42,910 bases of DNA, taken from contig URTA01000015.1 of the NCBI GenBank assembly GCA_900550645.1, forward strand, positions 1 through 42,910. Direction: 5' to 3'. This stretch comes from an uncultured Porphyromonadaceae bacterium. GTDB taxonomy: Bacteria; Bacteroidota; Bacteroidia; Bacteroidales; Muribaculaceae. Shown in pieces: positions 25,376 to 33,396 of the stretch. Below the pieces are notes generated by a model. It searched no databases. It worked only from the letters and a program-made list of their open reading frames with translations, and had not been told where the DNA came from. The stretch's first letter is position 1. Each line of letters begins with the position of its first letter. The translations under genes were made by a program, and so were the position numbers.

Positions 25376-25915
25376 TCACAGCGGCATGCCGCTGTCTGCG
25401 AAGACGAGGCGGACTGCGGTGAGGCGGACGGTGAATGTGGAGGAGGCTCGGCGCGGCGGCACGCGGCTTTGCTGGTAGCGGTATGTCTGCTGGCGGTCAA
25501 ACGACGGCACTGACACCTGCCGCTGCTCGCCGGGGGGTATGTCGCAGTCTATGGCACACTCGCGGCTGTGCATCTTCTCGCCGTCACTGCCGAAATAGTC
25601 CATGCGCACGGTAAGGCGCGTGAGGCGGTAGGAGGCGGTGTTGGTGACGAAAAATGTCTCGACACGGGACTCGACCGGCTTGTCAAACCCGCGGAATGTC
25701 ACCTGTGCAAGGCTGCATTGCGCCACACGGCGGTCGGTGGAAAACTCCGCCATCGAGTCAACGGCAAACGTGTCCTCCTTGGTCGCGGCCTGTTTGTTCT
25801 GCTTGGCAGACTTGCTGCCAGATGCTGGCACTTTCACTCGCCGCGCTGCGCCGTCGGCTGCCGGCAGGAGCATCAATGCTGCGAGGATTGCAGCCACAGG
25901 TATGTGCAGTTTCAT
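25376..25915 (-). CDS. Exported protein of unknown function
   Basis: A 179-residue protein with an N-terminal signal peptide (MKLHIPVAAILAALMLLPAADGA), then a Lys/Ser-rich linker (about 27-45). A beta-type domain follows (residues about 55-175: FFVTNTASYRLTRLTVRMDYF...REC...CDIPPGEQRQVSVPSFD). The pattern of a hydrophobic pair followed by PPGE suggests an immunoglobulin-like fold of periplasmic type, with two Cys (RECAIDCDIP) close together. I do not recognise a family. Its start overlaps the stop of the upstream gene (25912-26487) by four bases, so the two are translated together and probably work together. Confidence 0.7.
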   Translation of the reverse strand: MKLHIPVAAILAALMLLPAADGAARRVKVPASGSKSAKQNKQAATKEDTFAVDSMAEFSTDRRVAQCSLAQVTFRGFDKPVESRVETFFVTNTASYRLTRLTVRMDYFGSDGEKMHSRECAIDCDIPPGEQRQVSVPSFDRQQTYRYQQSRVPPRRASSTFTVRLTAVRLVFADSGMPL

Positions 25916-26487
25916 AGGTATCTCATCTTGTAGGGTGAAGGCAGCTGTTCGCGGTCGGGCGGGTATATGCGTATCAGCCCGTCGTGAAGGCGGTCGGCAG
26001 GGTTTTCGCTGCGGTATCGGAAAAGGCTCCAGAAGCGTCGCAGCAGCAGGTGCGGCGACAGTTCAATGCGGTGTACCGGCCGCTGTATGGTTATTCCCAT
26101 GTCGTCCTCGGTGAGCGTGGCGACACATTCGGCGTTTATTTTCAGCCCGGTTGTCATGGTCAGGCGGAAACGCTCGCTGTCAGGGGTGCGGCGGTATGTC
26201 CCCAGGGTATCGCCCGGCAACAGCCGGCAGTCGCCGCTCGTGATGACAGTCATGACATATTCGCCGTCATGCCCCTCGCGCCTTGATATAAGCACCTGTG
26301 TGTCAGCGTCCGTCAAGTCCCAGATGCCCTCGATGCGGTCGAGCGGATGTGTGTCGCAATATTCGCGAGCCGCGCCCATATCGGCTATCTGTTGTGCCGG
26401 AGCACAGGCCAGCCCGGCTGCAAGAACCGCCGCGTATGCCAGATGTCTCAATCCGCACTGCGAAATATGAAAAGCGAGTATCCCCAT
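25912..26487 (-). CDS. Exported protein of unknown function
   Basis: A 191-residue protein with a signal-peptide-like N-terminus (LRHLAYAAVLAAGLACAPAQQ). The body contains HPLDRIEGIWDLTDADTQVLISRRE, a pattern common in small periplasmic Bacteroidales proteins that begin after the signal with 'leGiW...'. The C-terminus carries a basic segment (LLLRRFWSLFRYRSENPADRL). No family identified. It overlaps the following gene by four bases (ATGA-type junction). Its start lies only two bases from the end of an ATPase-gene remnant, so the pair may now be read from the remnant's promoter near 26774. Confidence 0.65.
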   Translation of the reverse strand: MGILAFHISQCGLRHLAYAAVLAAGLACAPAQQIADMGAAREYCDTHPLDRIEGIWDLTDADTQVLISRREGHDGEYVMTVITSGDCRLLPGDTLGTYRRTPDSERFRLTMTTGLKINAECVATLTEDDMGITIQRPVHRIELSPHLLLRRFWSLFRYRSENPADRLHDGLIRIYPPDREQLPSPYKMRYL

Positions 26488-26489
26488 TG

Positions 26490-26732
26490 TTATCCGGTAG
26501 TTGAAATGTCGAGCAGGAAGTCCGGGTCTTTGAAGGCCTTGTTTTTTCGGCTTTCCATGTCGATGATTATGATGTGGTCATCGGCAACGCCATTGTCAAT
26601 CAGGTGATTGCGGAATAGGTTCTTGAGCAGGAACGACTTGCCCGAGCGGCGCAGTCCCGTGACTATCTTTATAAGGCCGTTGCCCCTTGAGCGGCTCAGC
26701 CGGTTGACGTATGTTTCTCTGGCTACAATCAT
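26490..26732 (-). pseudogene. Truncated AAA-type ATPase (N-terminal fragment)
   Basis: Eighty residues that match the start of the Bacteroidales AAA-ATPase/DUF4143 type proteins: MIVARETYVNRL, Walker A GLRRSGKS at 26-33, then HIIIIDMESRKNKAFKDPDFLLD. Full-length relatives have about 400 residues; here the frame ends five codons after DFLLD. The deletion junction is directly at the next gene. The P-loop is intact, but Walker B and the rest are missing, so no ATPase function is expected. The promoter with flanking CCGAATA elements is still present (26764-26799). Confidence 0.75.
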
Positions 26733-26763
26733 TGCTTTCCGAAAAACTGTCACTTGTGACACT

Positions 26764-26799
26764 TATTCGGAGACAAAGATACTTCATTTATTCCGAATA
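26764..26799 (-). promoter_or_regulatory. Promoter and operator-like repeat of ATPase remnant
   Basis: On the minus strand TATCTTTG (26774-26781) is the -7 box. TATTCGG (26764-26770) and its inverse CCGAATA (26793-26799) flank it. An additional dyad GTCAC-TT-GTGAC lies just downstream at about 26750-26761. The arrangement suggests a repressor site over the promoter. With the ATPase gene truncated it could now drive the two exported proteins downstream. Confidence 0.5.
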
Positions 26800-26837
26800 G
26801 CGGGCATTGTATTGAGAAAAATACTGGTTGTCAGACT

Positions 26838-26878
26838 GAAAAGAGACGGGATGCGGCCGTGAGGGTCGCATCCCGTCT
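26838..26878 (-). terminator. Terminator of the fibronectin-like protein gene
   Basis: A 15-base stem with one mismatch (AGACGGGATGCGGCC against GGTCGCATCCCGTCT, 26844-26878), loop of five, followed on the minus strand by CTTTTC. It lies 24 bases after the stop codon at 26903. Confidence 0.75.
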
Positions 26879-26902
26879 GTATGTTGTGCCGCGGGGGCGG
26901 GG

Positions 26903-29900
26903 TTATCTTACCATGACTTTTGCTGTCTTGCCGCCGGCGTTGACGATGTAGGCTGCGGGTGCAAGGTCGATGGCCATGCTGCCGTTGCCTCGGGCTACTG
27001 TCATGCCGTTGAGCGTGCAGACTGCCACGGGTGTGCCGTCGGCGCAGTCTACGGTGAGACGGCGGCCGTCAACTGAGATGTTTATGCCGTCGGTGTCTAT
27101 GTTGCTTACGGATGCGTCCTTGTCGTATACGCGAATCTGGTCGATTGCCGTCGAGCAGGAGTACTCGTCCTTGTGGGCGTTGAAGCGCATCGAGATTTTG
27201 CCGGCCTCTTTGTAGCTTGACAAGTCACATTCCACTTTCACCCAGCCGGCTTCGGTGAATTTCGAGTCGGTGTATTCGGTGATGTGCAGCGGAGTGTAGT
27301 TCTCGTCGTCGGTCGAAACCTCGAATGTGAGCGAAGTCTCGTACTCGGGAACTACATATACGTAGTATTCGGCTACGGGCTTGACGGCGTTGCTGATGTC
27401 GATGTGGCCGGAGGTGAGGTAGTCGTTGCGGATAGTGGAGGCGTATGGGCCGTAGTATGCGTATGCCAGGCCGTCGCCGGAGTAGGGGACTACCTGTCCC
27501 TCGAGGATGAAGTATGCCATTTCGGCGAATGCCCATACCGTAGACTCATCGGTCGAAGATGTCTTCCAAGTAGAGCGGTCAGCTGTGATGTTGCCGTTGA
27601 GCTTGGAGTCGAATCCTTCGGTGAAGGGGAGAGTTGCGGCCGGGCCTACTGTGAGGAGCTGTGAGGCGGTGGAATATCCCTCGTAGTTCATGTTGACAGC
27701 CTTGACGAAGTAGCGTATGTTTTCCTCTTCCTCGTATTCGGCGGGGTCGGTGAACGTACATTCGCGTATGCCGTCGGCGATTTCAGCGGCGTTGTAGTCG
27801 CTGTAGCCGTTGCCCTTGTAGACCTTGTATGTCAGGTTTTCGAAGTCGATGTAACCGTTGTTGATGCCGCCGGCGGGAGCGTCCCAGGTCAGCACCACTT
27901 TGTCGCCCTCGATGCGTGCGTTGACGTTTGTCGGTGGCATGGGCTGGTCTACGCCAACATAAATGTCGAGCGAGATGCCGTATGACTCGCCGGCGCGGCC
28001 GGTAGCCTTGACCTGGTACTTGTAGTTGCTCTGTGCGGTGACGCCGTTGTCAGAGTATGAGCAGTATTCACCGGGAGCGACGCTGTCCCAAGTCTTGAGG
28101 TCAGTCCATGTCATCGCTACGTAGTCATAGCGAGAGAGGGCGATGCTGACATTTTCGGTCAGTTCCTTGCCCTCGGTGTCAACAGCCGGGGCTTTGAACG
28201 CTGCCATTACGGGGGCGTTGCCGCGTGTTGAGGTGATGGTGAACTCAGTTACGTCGGCGGGACGCTGGCCGACCATCACTTCATGGTCGGGGTATTCTCC
28301 GTAGTCGCAGCGGTCGTCGATGTATGTTACTGCCCGGTAGTAGTATGAGCCGCCGACTGCGAGGTCTGTATCGGAATATGTGAGTCTCTCGCCAGGTGCG
28401 GGGTTGTCAAATGTGTGGATGAGCGCATATTCGCCGCCGCTGATGTTGCGGTACAGCTTTATGCTGGAGATGCGGGTGAGCGGTTCGCCGTGTACCTCGC
28501 CGAGCGAAGCATGGCTCAGCGTCGGCGCGGTGAGTGCGATGTCGATAGCGTTGCCGGCCTCGTTCATTTCTGCTGTGAAGTCACTGACCGAAGCGGGGTA
28601 TACTATCGCATCGGGCTGTGCGCTCTCGAGCTTGATATCGTCGATGATGACGGTTTCGGGAGTTGAGCCGTTGAATGCCTCAAATCGGATTACGGCAGTC
28701 GATGCTCCTGCGGGTACAGTCACTTTGCGTGTCACGTCCACCCATTTTGCTTCAGCCGCAGCGACGCTGCCAGTGTATACCTGCTGGAACTCGCCCTTGT
28801 CAAATGATACCCACGCGGTGATGGTTGACGTGTTGTTGTTGGCTGCCGTATAGTGGCAGAATGAGAGCTGCACGGCTTGCTGTCCGGCGACGTTGATGCT
28901 GCCAGAGGTGAGGTAGTCGTGTGTCTGCTCCGAGGCTGACGAGTAATAGCGCATATCGGCAAAGCCGCCATCACCGCTGCGCGGAGTCACCTTGTCAGAG
29001 CCGATGTATGCGTAACTGTCGAATTTCCAGGTAGTCGGGTATGTTGATGTCGAGGTGGTCGAAGTGCCCCAGACGTGCTGCGGAGCGCGTGAGTACTCTT
29101 CGCCGCCGTCGAAGCCCTCGGTGTAGGGAAGTGCCTCTGCCGGACCTACGACCAATGATGGAGTTGTTTCCGTTGCGCTTTCGCCCACACTGTTGTAGGC
29201 CTTGACACAGAACACCAGTGACTGCTGCGCATCGCCCTCCGGCACGTATGTGTATGTCGTTTCGGCTATGTCTGTCGCTACTTCTGTCTCGTCCCATGAT
29301 GTCGGGGTCGGCTTGGTTGAAATCTTGTAGCGAGTGTCAGCCGGGTTGATGTAGCCGTTCTGGCAGCCCTTGTCGGGAGCGTCCCAAGTCAGCACCACGT
29401 TGCCCTCGCCGTTGATTGTCGCGTTGAGGTTGGTGACCTGTGCCGGACGGTCGTTGCCGAGGAAGAACTGCACGTTGACCGGCTCGCTCTTTCCGTCGCC
29501 GCCCTCTGCGGTTAGAATCCATGTGTGCGAAGTGTTTTCAGACAGGTCTGTGCCTGAATACACTATCTGCTGGCGGCTGCCCGGAGCAGGATTCTCCACG
29601 GAGCCGCGCTGGTGTTCGATGTCTCCTTCGATCCAGTCATATTCGGTCTCGATAGCCGTCACGCGGGTGATTGCGCTGATCGGTGTCTTGCCGTCTGAAT
29701 AAGTCGAGGGGACGGTGAACGACACAGTCACCGGAGCTTTGCCCTGTGTGGTGGCTACTGTCACATCGCTGACTGGTGCGGGGAGCGAGCCGGCGGTGAC
29801 GCTGTATACCGACAGCGTGGAGTTGTACTTCTCGCCGACATAGCAGACTGCGGAATAGTCGTAAGTGCTGCCTGAAAGCACGTCGGCATCGGTGATGCTG

Positions 29901-30247
29901 ACGGTGTTTCCAGGTGCCGGGTTGTCGATCGTTGCTATTTCGGTCTTGCCGTAGCCGAGGTCGCGTGAGAACACCACTTTGGTGACGTTCTCAAGGTCAA
30001 TGTGTACCGGGTTGGAGTCATCGTCGTAGTAGTAGCCGGTAGAAGGCACAATGTACGAGATTTTGAAATTACGCTTTGCCACATCCCATTCCACTGTTAA
30101 GTCGCCCTGGTGGGCATCGTCAGGATAGACCACGGCATCTGCGGGGATCTCCCTGGCAATGGGTGCAGCGGAAGCCTGCGGGCTGACAATGGGAATGGTG
30201 ATGGCTAACAATGCAGCGCAGAGTGCGCCATGATAGTTTTTCATCAT
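26903..30247 (-). CDS. Large secreted protein with FN3-like and choice-of-anchor-type domains
   Basis: About 1114 residues from the ATG at 30247 (a second ATG follows at once). Signal peptide MMKNYHGALCAALLAITIPIVSPQASA. The body alternates fibronectin type III-like segments (ppxVTNLNATINGEGNVVLTWDAPDKG; PMPPTNVNARIEGDKVVLTWDAPAGG) with two carbohydrate-binding-like jelly-roll domains of the choice-of-anchor J type. Each of the latter starts LPYTEGFDGG or LPFTEGFDSK. The C-terminus (VAVCTLNGMTVARGNG..IDLAPAAYIVNAGGKTAKVMVR in outline) fits a type IX secretion sorting tail, so surface attachment or release is likely. No catalytic motif was seen; adhesion or glycan binding is possible. A longer frame to 30382 crosses the promoter and is not used. 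The gene diverges from the dehydrogenase gene. Confidence 0.85.
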   Translation of the reverse strand: MMKNYHGALCAALLAITIPIVSPQASAAPIAREIPADAVVYPDDAHQGDLTVEWDVAKRNFKISYIVPSTGYYYDDDSNPVHIDLENVTKVVFSRDLGYGKTEIATIDNPAPGNTVSITDADVLSGSTYDYSAVCYVGEKYNSTLSVYSVTAGSLPAPVSDVTVATTQGKAPVTVSFTVPSTYSDGKTPISAITRVTAIETEYDWIEGDIEHQRGSVENPAPGSRQQIVYSGTDLSENTSHTWILTAEGGDGKSEPVNVQFFLGNDRPAQVTNLNATINGEGNVVLTWDAPDKGCQNGYINPADTRYKISTKPTPTSWDETEVATDIAETTYTYVPEGDAQQSLVFCVKAYNSVGESATETTPSLVVGPAEALPYTEGFDGGEEYSRAPQHVWGTSTTSTSTYPTTWKFDSYAYIGSDKVTPRSGDGGFADMRYYSSASEQTHDYLTSGSINVAGQQAVQLSFCHYTAANNNTSTITAWVSFDKGEFQQVYTGSVAAAEAKWVDVTRKVTVPAGASTAVIRFEAFNGSTPETVIIDDIKLESAQPDAIVYPASVSDFTAEMNEAGNAIDIALTAPTLSHASLGEVHGEPLTRISSIKLYRNISGGEYALIHTFDNPAPGERLTYSDTDLAVGGSYYYRAVTYIDDRCDYGEYPDHEVMVGQRPADVTEFTITSTRGNAPVMAAFKAPAVDTEGKELTENVSIALSRYDYVAMTWTDLKTWDSVAPGEYCSYSDNGVTAQSNYKYQVKATGRAGESYGISLDIYVGVDQPMPPTNVNARIEGDKVVLTWDAPAGGINNGYIDFENLTYKVYKGNGYSDYNAAEIADGIRECTFTDPAEYEEEENIRYFVKAVNMNYEGYSTASQLLTVGPAATLPFTEGFDSKLNGNITADRSTWKTSSTDESTVWAFAEMAYFILEGQVVPYSGDGLAYAYYGPYASTIRNDYLTSGHIDISNAVKPVAEYYVYVVPEYETSLTFEVSTDDENYTPLHITEYTDSKFTEAGWVKVECDLSSYKEAGKISMRFNAHKDEYSCSTAIDQIRVYDKDASVSNIDTDGINISVDGRRLTVDCADGTPVAVCTLNGMTVARGNGSMAIDLAPAAYIVNAGGKTAKVMVR

Positions 30248-30282
30248 TCGTCGATTAGGTTGTTGGTTATTATTTCGCGCGG

Positions 30283-30313
30283 CAAAGTTAGTAATATCGC
30301 CTCTGATATGCAA
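30283..30313 (-). promoter_or_regulatory. Promoter of large secreted protein
   Basis: Minus strand: TTG (CAA at 30311-30313), 20 bases, TAACTTTG (30283-30290). About 36-40 bases before the ATG. Confidence 0.8.
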
Positions 30314-30332
30314 TATCAGCGATTGTTTTGTG

Positions 30333-30363
30333 TTGACGGTTAAGATAATTTGTTGTAACTTTG
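30333..30363 (+). promoter_or_regulatory. Promoter of 2-hydroxyacid dehydrogenase-GH53 genes
   Basis: TTG at 30333-30335, 20 bases, TAACTTTG at 30356-30363. It is divergent from the promoter at 30283-30313, with the two -33 boxes 19 bases apart. It overlaps a longer upstream frame of the dehydrogenase, supporting the start at 30433. Confidence 0.8.
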
Positions 30364-30432
30364 TGTCTGGCCACTCCGGCAAATGCCGCCGGGGTACAGC
30401 AAATGCATAAGTTTACAACAGATACCTCAGTT

Positions 30433-31389
30433 ATGAAAATAGTAGTTCTTGACGGATATGCCCTCAACCCGGGCGATTTGAGTTGGGACGCGCTCGCGCA
30501 GCTCGGCGACCTGACCGTATATGACCGCACAGCTCCCGAAGACACCGTGGAGCGTGCAGAGGGCGCGGAAATCGTGATTGCCAACAAGACGGTGCTGAAC
30601 GCGGAGACGATACGCCGCCTCCCGTCGATGAAGTATATCGGCGTGCTTGCCACCGGCTACAACGTGGTTGACACCGCAGCCGCTGCACAGGCGGGCATTG
30701 TCGTTACTAACATTCCGGCTTACAGCACCATGTCGGTGGCGCAGCTTGTGTTCTCGCTCATCCTTTCGATAACGGGACGTGCAGAGCATTACACTGCCGA
30801 GAACCGGCAGGGGCGGTGGTCGTCCAGCCCCGATTTCTGTTACTGGGACTATCCGCTGACAGAGCTTGCCGGCAAGCGCATGGGAATAGTAGGTTTCGGC
30901 AACATCGGCAGCACGGTGGCACGAATTGCCGCTGCTTTCGGCATGCAGCCGGTCATCGTCACCTCGCGCCGTCAGGAAGACCTCCCCGAGGGTATGCTCA
31001 AAGCGCAGTCTGTCGATGACGTTTTCGCTACCTGCGACATTGTGTCGCTGCATTGTCCGCTGACCGACGAAACCCGCAATATGGCAAATGCCCGCCGCCT
31101 TGCGATGATGAAGCCAACGGCAATACTCATCAATACCGGGCGCGGCCCGCTCGTTGACGAGGCTGCTTTGGCTGATGCTCTCAATGTAGGATGCATCTAC
31201 GCCGCCGGCTTGGATGTGCTTTCCACAGAGCCGCCGCGCAGCGACAATCCCCTGCTGACAGCCCGCAACTGCTTCATTACGCCCCATATCGCATGGGCTA
31301 CATTTGAAGCCCGCAAGCGGCTCATGGACATCGCCGTAGGCAACGTCCGCGCATTCATCGGCGGTAAGCCCGTCAACCGCGTCAACTGA
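30433..31389 (+). CDS. D-2-hydroxyacid dehydrogenase (glycerate/hydroxypyruvate type)
   Basis: An NAD(P)-dependent cytoplasmic oxidoreductase of the D-isomer-specific 2-hydroxyacid dehydrogenase family, 318 residues. The start MKIVVLDGYALNPGDLSW is typical of the glycerate dehydrogenase/hydroxypyruvate reductase subgroup. The nucleotide fold has GIVGFGNIGS. The catalytic residues are in INTGRGPLVDEAAL (Arg), DVLSTEPP (Glu) and ITPHIAW (His), all present. The substrate (glycerate, hydroxypyruvate or a related acid) is not fixed by sequence. The frame opens at 30361, but a full promoter lies across that extension, so the ATG at 30433 is used. A GH53 gene follows after 56 bases on the same strand; the pair may share a transcript without evident pathway link. 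Confidence 0.93.
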   Translation: MKIVVLDGYALNPGDLSWDALAQLGDLTVYDRTAPEDTVERAEGAEIVIANKTVLNAETIRRLPSMKYIGVLATGYNVVDTAAAAQAGIVVTNIPAYSTMSVAQLVFSLILSITGRAEHYTAENRQGRWSSSPDFCYWDYPLTELAGKRMGIVGFGNIGSTVARIAAAFGMQPVIVTSRRQEDLPEGMLKAQSVDDVFATCDIVSLHCPLTDETRNMANARRLAMMKPTAILINTGRGPLVDEAALADALNVGCIYAAGLDVLSTEPPRSDNPLLTARNCFITPHIAWATFEARKRLMDIAVGNVRAFIGGKPVNRVN

Positions 31390-31445
31390 CGCAACTCCAT
31401 GCTCTGCATGTCACTTAAACGACTTCCAAAAATACACATACTACT

Positions 31446-32702
31446 ATGACTAAAAGATTACTTGCCGTTATCATCGCTGTCGCTGCACTACTGCCGGCGA
31501 CAGCGGCTGCACGCTATGTCGGCGGTGACATATCGTTGCTGCCGGAATACGAGAATGCTGGCGCGGTGTACCTCGATCATGACGGCAACACCATTGCCGA
31601 TGTGCTGCCCTGGTTCGGCTCGCAGGGGATGAACGCCATGCGCGTGCGGCTGTTTGTCAACCCCGGCCAATACACTGGCAGCGACAAGGATGCCAACGCC
31701 TGCCAGGACATGGAGTACATCCTGCCGCTGTGCCGCCGCATCAAGGATGCCGGCTACGCGCTGATGCTTGACTTCCACTATTCCGACACATGGGCAGACC
31801 CCGCCAAGCAGTGGACCCCGGCGCAATGGGCAGGACTGGCCGACAGCCAGCTGTGTGAGCGCATCTACAGCTATACTCGCGAGACGTTGCAGACACTCGC
31901 TGATGCCGGCGCAACCCCGGACTTCATACAGACCGGCAACGAAATCAGCTACGGCATGCTCTGGGGTCCTGTAGGCACTCCCGAGGCGCAGCAGAAGCGC
32001 ACATACATGGGCAGTGATGCCAACTGGCAGCGGCTCGGACGGCTGCTTTCCAACGCTATACGCGCTTGCCGCGAGGTTTGCCCCTCGGCACGGGTCATTC
32101 TGCATACGGAACGTGTTGCCGATACAGCCGTTATGAACAATTTCTACTCGCAAATGAGGGATATGTCGGTGGACTACGACATCATCGGGTTGAGCTATTA
32201 CCCTTATTGGCACGGCGGCTTGTCGGTGCTGCGCAACGCCCTCGACCAGCTGACGCGCAATTTTCCCGGCCGTGAAATAATGATAGTTGAAACCGGCTAT
32301 TCATACAAGTGGGCAGTTCCCGGCACGACATTCGACCTTACTGGCACATATCCGTACAGCGATGCTGGCCAGGCGAAATTTGCCGACGACCTTGTCGCGC
32401 TTTTGGCTGGCTATGAACATGTGACTGGCCTCTTCTGGTGGTGGCCGGAATACAATGCCTACGGCACATCGCTGTCGGGGTGGTACAATGCGCCGCTGTT
32501 TGACAGCACTACCGGCTGCGCAACCTCTGCACTCAGCCGTTTATGCCGTTTTGCCGATGACGGCGGCGGTGTAAGCGATGTATACGGCGACACCGGTGAT
32601 GCCGCATGGTATGACCTGGCGGGTGTCAAAGTCAGCGACGGCGACCGCCCCACGCGCCCCGGCGTTTATATCCACCGCTCCCGTCCAGTTCTGCTCAAAT
32701 GA
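31446..32702 (+). CDS. GH53 arabinogalactan endo-beta-1,4-galactanase
   Basis: A secreted glycoside hydrolase, 418 residues, that cuts beta-1,4-galactan side chains of pectin. The signal peptide MTKRLLAVIIAVAALLPATAAA precedes the TIM-barrel domain, which begins RYVGGDISLLPEYE as in GH53. The acid/base Glu166 is in QTGNEIS and the nucleophile Glu282 in IVETGYS. RVRLFVNP, LDFHYSDTWADPAKQ and GLFWWWPEYN are further GH53 blocks. The last 40 residues form an added tail (WYDLAGVKVSDG...GVYIHRSRPVLLK) like the sorting-type tails of other proteins here. No SusC/SusD pair or regulator is adjacent, so it is an isolated enzyme gene. The preceding gene is 56 bases away. Confidence 0.94.
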   Translation: MTKRLLAVIIAVAALLPATAAARYVGGDISLLPEYENAGAVYLDHDGNTIADVLPWFGSQGMNAMRVRLFVNPGQYTGSDKDANACQDMEYILPLCRRIKDAGYALMLDFHYSDTWADPAKQWTPAQWAGLADSQLCERIYSYTRETLQTLADAGATPDFIQTGNEISYGMLWGPVGTPEAQQKRTYMGSDANWQRLGRLLSNAIRACREVCPSARVILHTERVADTAVMNNFYSQMRDMSVDYDIIGLSYYPYWHGGLSVLRNALDQLTRNFPGREIMIVETGYSYKWAVPGTTFDLTGTYPYSDAGQAKFADDLVALLAGYEHVTGLFWWWPEYNAYGTSLSGWYNAPLFDSTTGCATSALSRLCRFADDGGGVSDVYGDTGDAAWYDLAGVKVSDGDRPTRPGVYIHRSRPVLLK

Positions 32703-32725
32703 GCAGTGAGGCTGCTATCTGAGTA

Positions 32726-32750
32726 CTCTGAGAACTCCGAGTTCTCAGAG
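32726..32750. repeat. 25-base palindrome, copy B
   Basis: Perfect palindrome with arms CTCTGAGAACTC and GAGTTCTCAGAG around one C, 24 bases after the GH53 stop codon. It shares its ends and CTCCGAG centre with the palindrome at 23805-23829. It could terminate the GH53 transcript, though no clear T-run follows. A further hairpin with GGGTGTG/CACACCC (about 32770-32820) follows between the converging genes. Confidence 0.6.
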
Positions 32751-32846
32751 ATTAAGAAGAGCGAACGGCGGGTGTGTCAAAATGCGCATAAAAAGAGGAT
32801 GCGCCTATTTTGGCACACCCTCGTGGTTGAAGGAGAATGAGTGCGG

Positions 32847-33005
32847 TTAGCCGTCGATCGGCTCGAAATCCTCTTTTGCCGCGCCGCACGCCGGGCATAC
32901 CCAGTCGTCTGGGAGGTCTTCAAACGGTGTCCCGGGCGCGACGCCGGTGTCTCCTTCTGCCGGGTCGTAGACCCAGCCGCACATTGTGCATCTGTACTTT
33001 TTCAT
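32847..33005 (-). CDS. Rubredoxin
   Basis: A one-iron electron carrier of 52 residues: MKKYRCTMCGWVYDPAEGD at the N-terminus, and CPACGAAKEDFEPIDG at the end. The four iron ligands are C6-x2-C9 and C37-x2-C40. YDP, the TPFEDLPDDW block and the final acidic tail are typical for rubredoxins of anaerobes. The likely role is electron donor to peroxide- or superoxide-reducing enzymes in the cytoplasm; none of those is adjacent. The gene is short and convergent with the GH53 gene. About 2.2 kb away (35072-35126) a decayed partial copy is present, on the same strand. Confidence 0.96.
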   Translation of the reverse strand: MKKYRCTMCGWVYDPAEGDTGVAPGTPFEDLPDDWVCPACGAAKEDFEPIDG

Positions 33006-33246
33006 AACCTTGTGATTGAGATAATTATAGTTTTCATTGTCAGTGTATCAACGCACTGGCAGCCCCGGCGGTTCACAAGGTCATTACATAGTCTGTGCGG
33101 AGGCTGACAGACGCTGCTGTGCCGGCGGCTATCCGGAACATCCTGATGCCTGAAAAATGCCGCCTATAAAAAGCCGGTTGTCTGGATAACCAAGCCAAGT
33201 TAAATGAAGAAGCCATGAAATCATGATGCGAAATTCGAAAAAACAT

Positions 33247-33277
33247 TTGGATATAAAGCATATTATTGCGAACTTTG
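33247..33277 (+). promoter_or_regulatory. Promoter of PI-PLC-like lipoprotein gene
   Basis: TTG at 33247-33249, 20 bases, GAACTTTG at 33270-33277 (first base deviates from TAnnTTTG). The leader is about 110 bases to the ATG at 33397. Confidence 0.6.
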
Positions 33278-33396
33278 CAGCCAAGACGGCGCAAGTGCGG
33301 CGTACATATCCCAAGGCAAGGTCGGCGGTGAAACGCTATGGCAATGTCCTAAAGGTACATGATGAAATAATAATCCTCAATCAAACTGCTTTATAT

